Below are positions 59,937 through 64,000 of a stretch of DNA of 64,000 nucleotides, in pieces. The stretch comes from Pelagibacterium sediminicola (GTDB lineage Bacteria > Pseudomonadota > Alphaproteobacteria > Rhizobiales > Devosiaceae), in the NCBI RefSeq assembly GCF_003390885.1, contig NZ_QMEL01000008.1, positions 1-64,000 of the forward strand, written 5' to 3'. A program made the translations under genes and the position numbers. Under the pieces are notes generated by a model, which was given only the letters and a program-made list of their open reading frames with translations, had not been told where the DNA came from and did not search any database. Numbering within the stretch: position 1 is the first letter of the stretch; every line of letters starts with the position of its first letter.

Positions 59937-62057
59937 GTGGCTGACGGGCAGATCGAAACGGCGATAGCGGAACTGACGCGGCTGCGGGACGATGACAACG
60001 CACATCGCGAGGTTCTCGACCGCGCAAGCTATACGATGCTGCATCGGCCTGCATTGGGTGGACGCCTGATCGCCATTCTTTGCGCCACGGAGGAGAACGC
60101 CCCGGAGCTGGAGCCACTCACCGAATTGCTGGCATCGGCACTGGATGCCGCGCGTATCGCCAGGGAGAACCGAAAGAAGCGAGGTGATACCTTTCTTGAG
60201 GCAGTGACGGATGCGGTCGAACTGGCTTCTGGCCAGGGGCGCCTGAGCCCCTTCCACCGCCTGCTTCTTGCAAGCGCATGGACGAGGAACGGACTGCCCG
60301 CACCCGCATCTCTGGAGGTTTCTTCCGCCGATATGATGCTCGCAGCGCCCGGTCCTGCCCCGCAGGATCGTGTCGCGGCGGAGGCGGCGCTGGAAGATCT
60401 GTTCCGCAGCCTGATCGAGCAGACCGAAGGCGATGCGCTCGCGCTGCATGCCGCGCTGACCGAGACGTTCCCGGCAATGCCGTCGGCAATGCGTCAGCAC
60501 GTCATTGCATGGTCGGTTGGACGATCGGAGCCGATCCACGCGAAGCTGACATGTTTCTGGCTGCTCGATCCGTCAGCGCAGATCCGCGCTGCGGCGGCAC
60601 ACGCCTTGGTCGAACGCGCCGCCGCAGGCACGCTCTCGCAGGAGATAGCGAGCAAGATGGTGATCCTGCGCAGCTGGATGCCTCAGGACGAGGCTCGCGC
60701 CTCGGTGGACAGGGCATTGAAACTCGCCATGCGGTCGGGTCTGGCGACCGGCGCATCAGCCAAGCCGTGGACCATCCATTCGGTCATGGCCACACTGCCC
60801 GATGGCGGCGGCGCGCAAAGCCTCATGATCGCGCTACAATCGGGCGGAAGCCGCAAGACCGCGATGCTGCTCTTCAAGCAGGGCCACGGGGTCAAGGACG
60901 CCTATACCGTGCCCTGCACGTCGGCGAGCGAACAGAAGGCGCTGCTCAGCCGCATCAGCCAGGAGACCGGCGCGGTCAAGGTGCCCCTCTCTTGGCTCGA
61001 AGGCAGTATCGGCATGGCCCTGGCCGATGGCCTGGCAGGAGGGCTGCCCCCGGCTCCGGGGCTCATCGAGGTGGCGGAACTCTGCGGCCTCGACAAGCTG
61101 CGACCTGAAGCCGTCACGACTGAAGCCATGATCTCTGCCTTGCCCGCGTCGGAACGTATACGCGACCTCTCGGCTCAAGCGCGAGGCAGGCTGATCAATG
61201 CCAGCGAGGGCTGGTGGGATCGTCATGAGATCGTCCAGAGCTGGTTCGAGGAAAGCGATCATGCGCATGAAGTGCTCGAGGGCCGCCACAGCCCGCGCGC
61301 GCTGGACTCGGCGCTGTGGCGATGGCTTGACACCCGACGCGACTTCTGGGCGCGACTTGTCGCGCGGGCGGCCGATGTGCTGGCGGCGGCCGACCACCCG
61401 GACGCCAACAGCTTCACGGCCACGGCGATGGCGCTCCTCGAAGGACGCGATCTGAAGAAGATCCCGGTCATGGCCGATGTCCACGACCAGACAATCGAGG
61501 CATGGGTATTCGACGACCCGGACGTGGATCCGGACGCCACGCTTGAGGAATGGGTGGAAGAGGCGGAAGCAGAGGCGCCAAAGCCGGAGCGGAAGGGCGA
61601 ACTGGCACGCCTCGTGAAGGGCTCGGCGATTACGGCAGATTGGATCGACGGGTTCCTGATGTCGGTCACAATCGCGCCGAAGGTGATCGCGCCCAGCAGG
61701 TGGCTACCCGAGATCCTCGGCAGCGCCATCGGAAACCTGACGCCGGACAGTATCCAGCGCTTCGCCGATCTGATCCTGATGCGCGCAAACGCCTGCGTGG
61801 ACCAGGCGGACGAGCCTACGGAATTTTCGGGCGCGATGTCGGGACGCAGCCAGATGGCCATGCGGGACTGGGCGGCCGGATTCAGCCATGCCCGCGAGCA
61901 TTTTCGATCATCTTGGCCCGCGAAGTCCACGGCCCCGGGCGATCGGGCGATGATGCAGTGTGTTGCCGATGCGATGGCCACGGGCTTCGGCGCAGCCGAA
62001 TTGAAGGGCCTTGGCCAGTGGATCACTGCTCGGCATGATCGAAACAAGGAATCCTGA
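59937..62057 (+). CDS. Hypothetical 706-residue helical-repeat protein with a YecA/UPF0149-like C-terminal segment
   Basis: From GTG 59937 the protein is mostly helical with HEAT-like character (LDPSAQIRAAAAHALVERAA near 208-227, then repeated A/L-rich helices). Near residues 566-590 WIDGFLMSVTIAPKVIAPSR followed by WLPEILG resembles the WLDG-F-x-A-x-x-x-x-P core of YecA/UPF0149 proteins. No catalytic motif is visible. It is separated from the DUF499 gene by 91 bp without an obvious terminator and is probably cotranscribed. A scaffold, adaptor or sensor role is likely for such a protein, but is not shown. Confidence 0.6.
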   Translation: MADGQIETAIAELTRLRDDDNAHREVLDRASYTMLHRPALGGRLIAILCATEENAPELEPLTELLASALDAARIARENRKKRGDTFLEAVTDAVELASGQGRLSPFHRLLLASAWTRNGLPAPASLEVSSADMMLAAPGPAPQDRVAAEAALEDLFRSLIEQTEGDALALHAALTETFPAMPSAMRQHVIAWSVGRSEPIHAKLTCFWLLDPSAQIRAAAAHALVERAAAGTLSQEIASKMVILRSWMPQDEARASVDRALKLAMRSGLATGASAKPWTIHSVMATLPDGGGAQSLMIALQSGGSRKTAMLLFKQGHGVKDAYTVPCTSASEQKALLSRISQETGAVKVPLSWLEGSIGMALADGLAGGLPPAPGLIEVAELCGLDKLRPEAVTTEAMISALPASERIRDLSAQARGRLINASEGWWDRHEIVQSWFEESDHAHEVLEGRHSPRALDSALWRWLDTRRDFWARLVARAADVLAAADHPDANSFTATAMALLEGRDLKKIPVMADVHDQTIEAWVFDDPDVDPDATLEEWVEEAEAEAPKPERKGELARLVKGSAITADWIDGFLMSVTIAPKVIAPSRWLPEILGSAIGNLTPDSIQRFADLILMRANACVDQADEPTEFSGAMSGRSQMAMRDWAAGFSHAREHFRSSWPAKSTAPGDRAMMQCVADAMATGFGAAELKGLGQWITARHDRNKES

Positions 62058-62222
62058 TATTTGATCCACTGCGGATGTCGTCCGCCGGGGGCCAGCGCAC
62101 GGGTTCTCGTGACGCGCATCCTGCGGAGGTGAGGCTATCCGCCAGATCTGAAGGTGGCTGCTTCGAGGGCAAGCGAGCCAGGGGAAAAACCCACGACATT
62201 CTTGCTTCGAGGGTTGCCATCC

Positions 62223-63209
62223 TCAGGGAGGTGGTTGTGACCCTACAGAAGCTTTTCCCATCGCGCGAGCCATGCTGAGCAATCGCCGGCAGGCCGGGTT
62301 GTCGTTTTGATCTGACCACACCATGCTGAACGGCAACACTTCATCCACCAGTTGCCGGAATGCGATCCCCGGAAATTGCCCGACGGTGGTGGCTTCGCTC
62401 GTCAAGGTGAGGCCACGACCGACCGCGACCAGCGACAAGATGTTGTCGCGGCCCACCTGCTGGGAGTGAATGTCAGGGTGATGACCGAGACCGGCAAGGT
62501 GAGCGACCAGATAGTCGTGGATCTCCTGGCCCGGTGCGACATCGCTCACGATGAAGCGTTCACCTGTCAGATCAGGCCATCCGAGTTGGGCTTTGGCAGC
62601 CAGCGGGTGGTCGGTCGGCAGCACGACAAAGACCCGTTCGCACCAGAGATGCTCCGTTTCGCAGCCATCCCAGCGAGCAGTTCCGGTAATGAAGGCGATG
62701 TCCAGGTCCAACTGCCGGACAGCCGCGACATGCTCGGCAGGATTTCCGTCCATGAGGTCGATCTGAACCGTCGGATGGTGCCTCCCGAACTTCCGCAGGA
62801 GGTCAAACAGAAACCCCGACGCCAGCGACGAGAAAATTCCGACCTTGAGCAGTCCCCGGTCTACCCGGCCAACCGCAGCGACTTTTGTCACGCCGATGTC
62901 GATCTGCCGAAGGGCATGCCGGGCGCTGCGCAGAAACTCCTGCCCGGCGACTGTCAGCCGCACCCCGCCCGAATGTCGTATGAAAAGAGAAGCACCCAAT
63001 TCGTCCTCAAGGTCGCGGATCTGGCGGCTGACCGATGATTCATTGATGGCGAGCGCGATTGCTGCCTTGCGGAAACTCCCGTGGTCCGCCGCTGCAAGGA
63101 AATGCCGCAACTGGCGCAACCGGATTGTGTTCTTACCGGCGCCGCCCTCGACAATATGCGCGAGGACGGAGCTACCAGATGGGGCGTCCCTGTTCCGGCG
63201 CGCAGGCAT
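62223..63209 (-). CDS. LysR-family transcriptional regulator (paralogue, copy 2)
   Basis: The 328-residue protein has a LysR helix-turn-helix (RQLRHFLAAADHGSFRKAAI, NESSVSRQIRDLEDELGA) and effector domain with VGIFSSLASGFLFDLLRKFG, MDGNPAEHVAAVRQLDLDIA and VAPGQEIHDYLVAHLAGLGH. It aligns along its length with the LysR at 30532-31503, sharing GNPAEHVAA and APGQEIHD blocks. The first 30 residues are poorly conserved, so the true start may be a later codon. As the other LysR belongs to a trb module, this one probably marks the far edge of a second, interrupted module. Confidence 0.82.
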   Translation of the reverse strand: MPARRNRDAPSGSSVLAHIVEGGAGKNTIRLRQLRHFLAAADHGSFRKAAIALAINESSVSRQIRDLEDELGASLFIRHSGGVRLTVAGQEFLRSARHALRQIDIGVTKVAAVGRVDRGLLKVGIFSSLASGFLFDLLRKFGRHHPTVQIDLMDGNPAEHVAAVRQLDLDIAFITGTARWDGCETEHLWCERVFVVLPTDHPLAAKAQLGWPDLTGERFIVSDVAPGQEIHDYLVAHLAGLGHHPDIHSQQVGRDNILSLVAVGRGLTLTSEATTVGQFPGIAFRQLVDEVLPFSMVWSDQNDNPACRRLLSMARAMGKASVGSQPPP

Positions 63210-63459
63210 GACGCATCATCCCGAACCGCAGTTGGCTTCTGGCCGGCGCTCGTTTGCAGCCTGCCGACGAAGGCGACGGCGCGTACCAAAAGAGAGGCGC
63301 GCACCATGATGCCCAGATTCGTACGCGACCATCTCCCCTCCTCTCCGCCTCAAACTTAATATCATTCAGTTCTTGGGATGGTGCTGCTTGACATCGGCTC
63401 CGTCAACGAAAAAAATAAATCGCATTCAGTTTTCACGCACAGTTGCAGCAGGGATCCCG

Positions 63460-64000
63460 ATGGCTCGGCCCAGGAAGGAGCAGGAACTTGATATTCCTCG
63501 CCGCGCGGTCGAGGAAACGATCCGCCTGCTGGCACAGCAGGGTGACTTCGGTGTTCCACTGACGGCAGTGGCACAAGCCGTGGGATGCACGGCGCCGGCC
63601 CTTTACGGCCATTTCCGTAACAAGAATGCTTTGCTGCGCGCGGCGCGCGATGAAGGCTTTGGACGGCTCTACAATGAGAAGTTCGCGGTTTTCGAACAGA
63701 TGCGAGGCGATCCGTTCGGCTATTTGCGCGATGGTGGCTATGCCTATGCGCGCTTCGCCCTGGAGAACCCCACTCTGTACCGGCTGATGTTCTCACCCCC
63801 CCCGAAGCTTGGGGTGAGCGATGATCCGTGGTCAAGCGAAGCGGGTCGTCAGGTCCTGAGTCTGCTGCTGACCGGCCTTCGCTCATCTCAGGAGCATGGT
63901 TACTTGCCGGGCGCTGACCTGCAACGCTACGGCTTCATGTTCTGGTCAACGATCCATGGTGCGGTCAGTCTGAACATTCAGAACCGCCTGCTGGACCACG
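63460..64000 (+). CDS. TetR-family transcriptional regulator (3' end outside window)
   Basis: From ATG 63460, with AGGGA before it, 180 codons are open to the window edge. The N-terminal helix-turn-helix is typical (VPLTAVAQAVGCTAPALYGH, FRNKNALLRAARDEGFGRLY), followed by a TetR C-terminal helical domain (GYAYARFALENPTLYRLMFS). It is divergent from the LysR gene across 250 bp that should contain both promoters. The ligand and targets cannot be judged; regulators of this type often control an adjacent gene that would lie beyond the window. Confidence 0.85.
   Translation, partial: MARPRKEQELDIPRRAVEETIRLLAQQGDFGVPLTAVAQAVGCTAPALYGHFRNKNALLRAARDEGFGRLYNEKFAVFEQMRGDPFGYLRDGGYAYARFALENPTLYRLMFSPPPKLGVSDDPWSSEAGRQVLSLLLTGLRSSQEHGYLPGADLQRYGFMFWSTIHGAVSLNIQNRLLDH

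Overview
The window looks like an accessory region (plasmid or integrative element) of an alphaproteobacterium, most likely a Rhodobacterales member of the Paracoccus/Rhodobacter type. The signs are high GC over most of the window, three TRAP-type or Trb-type modules of alphaproteobacterial style (two sugar-acid TRAP transporters and Trb conjugation genes with an adjacent DUF2274 gene), and dense IS content. I see no rRNA, tRNA, CRISPR array or replication origin. Taxonomy is inferred from protein style only.

Layout. (1) 1-3450: an IS630-like transposase start, then lower-GC surface-polymer genes: a CDP-glycerol glycerophosphotransferase, a flippase, and a glycerol-3-phosphate cytidylyltransferase whose catalytic C-terminus is frameshifted. 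(2) 3734-9330: a tyrosine recombinase, plasmid-style hypothetical genes including a ParA/StbB/TraL-like protein with a degenerate P-loop, and an IS66 remnant. (3) 9331-11060: an AbiE toxin-antitoxin/abortive-infection pair with the toxin gene frameshifted in a G tract. (4) 11256-30381: a sugar-acid catabolic locus. It holds eda, kduD, a zinc dehydrogenase, a GntR regulator, TRAP transporter 1, pntAB, class II FBP aldolase, FBPase, a CoA-transferase fragment, TRAP transporter 2, an enolase-superfamily enzyme resembling 3,6-anhydro-L-galactonate cycloisomerase, a broken hybrid kduD, a second copy of the zinc dehydrogenase and a nonsense-mutated kdgK. A 1,306-bp direct repeat (12556-13861 and 28155-29460), apparently identical, brackets about 14 kb of it. 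Repeated palindromes of the type TTTTGGTATNACCAAAA mark probable GntR operators.

(5) 30532-33878: LysR, DUF2274 protein, trbI, trbG and the last codons of trbF, cut off by (6) 33879-40181, an IS21-family element that itself contains an IS66 element (8-bp target duplication) and an IS3 element (3-bp duplication). (7) 40278-62057: a defence island. It has an IetAS-type protease/AAA pair, then a second truncated trbI-DUF2274 piece, then a complete type II CBASS operon (CD-NTase, Cap2, Cap3, Cap4/SAVED) on the minus strand. Divergent from CBASS is a WYL regulator followed by a four-gene operon: SNF2 helicase-DUF3883, DUF1156 DNA methylase, HEPN-DUF499 ATPase, and a 706-residue protein with a YecA/UPF0149-like end. 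(8) 62223-64000: a LysR paralogous to the one in (5), and a divergent TetR gene running off the window.

How the parts work together. The catabolic genes fit a route in which an imported sugar acid is converted to 2-keto-3-deoxy-L-galactonate, oxidised and re-reduced at C5 to KDG, phosphorylated and cleaved to pyruvate and glyceraldehyde-3-phosphate. Transhydrogenase could balance NAD(P)H and aldolase plus FBPase could return triose to hexose phosphate. The Trb fragments show that the island is built on broken conjugative-element scaffolds. The most interesting candidate system is the WYL-led four-gene operon at 49334-62057, which shares a divergent control region with CBASS.
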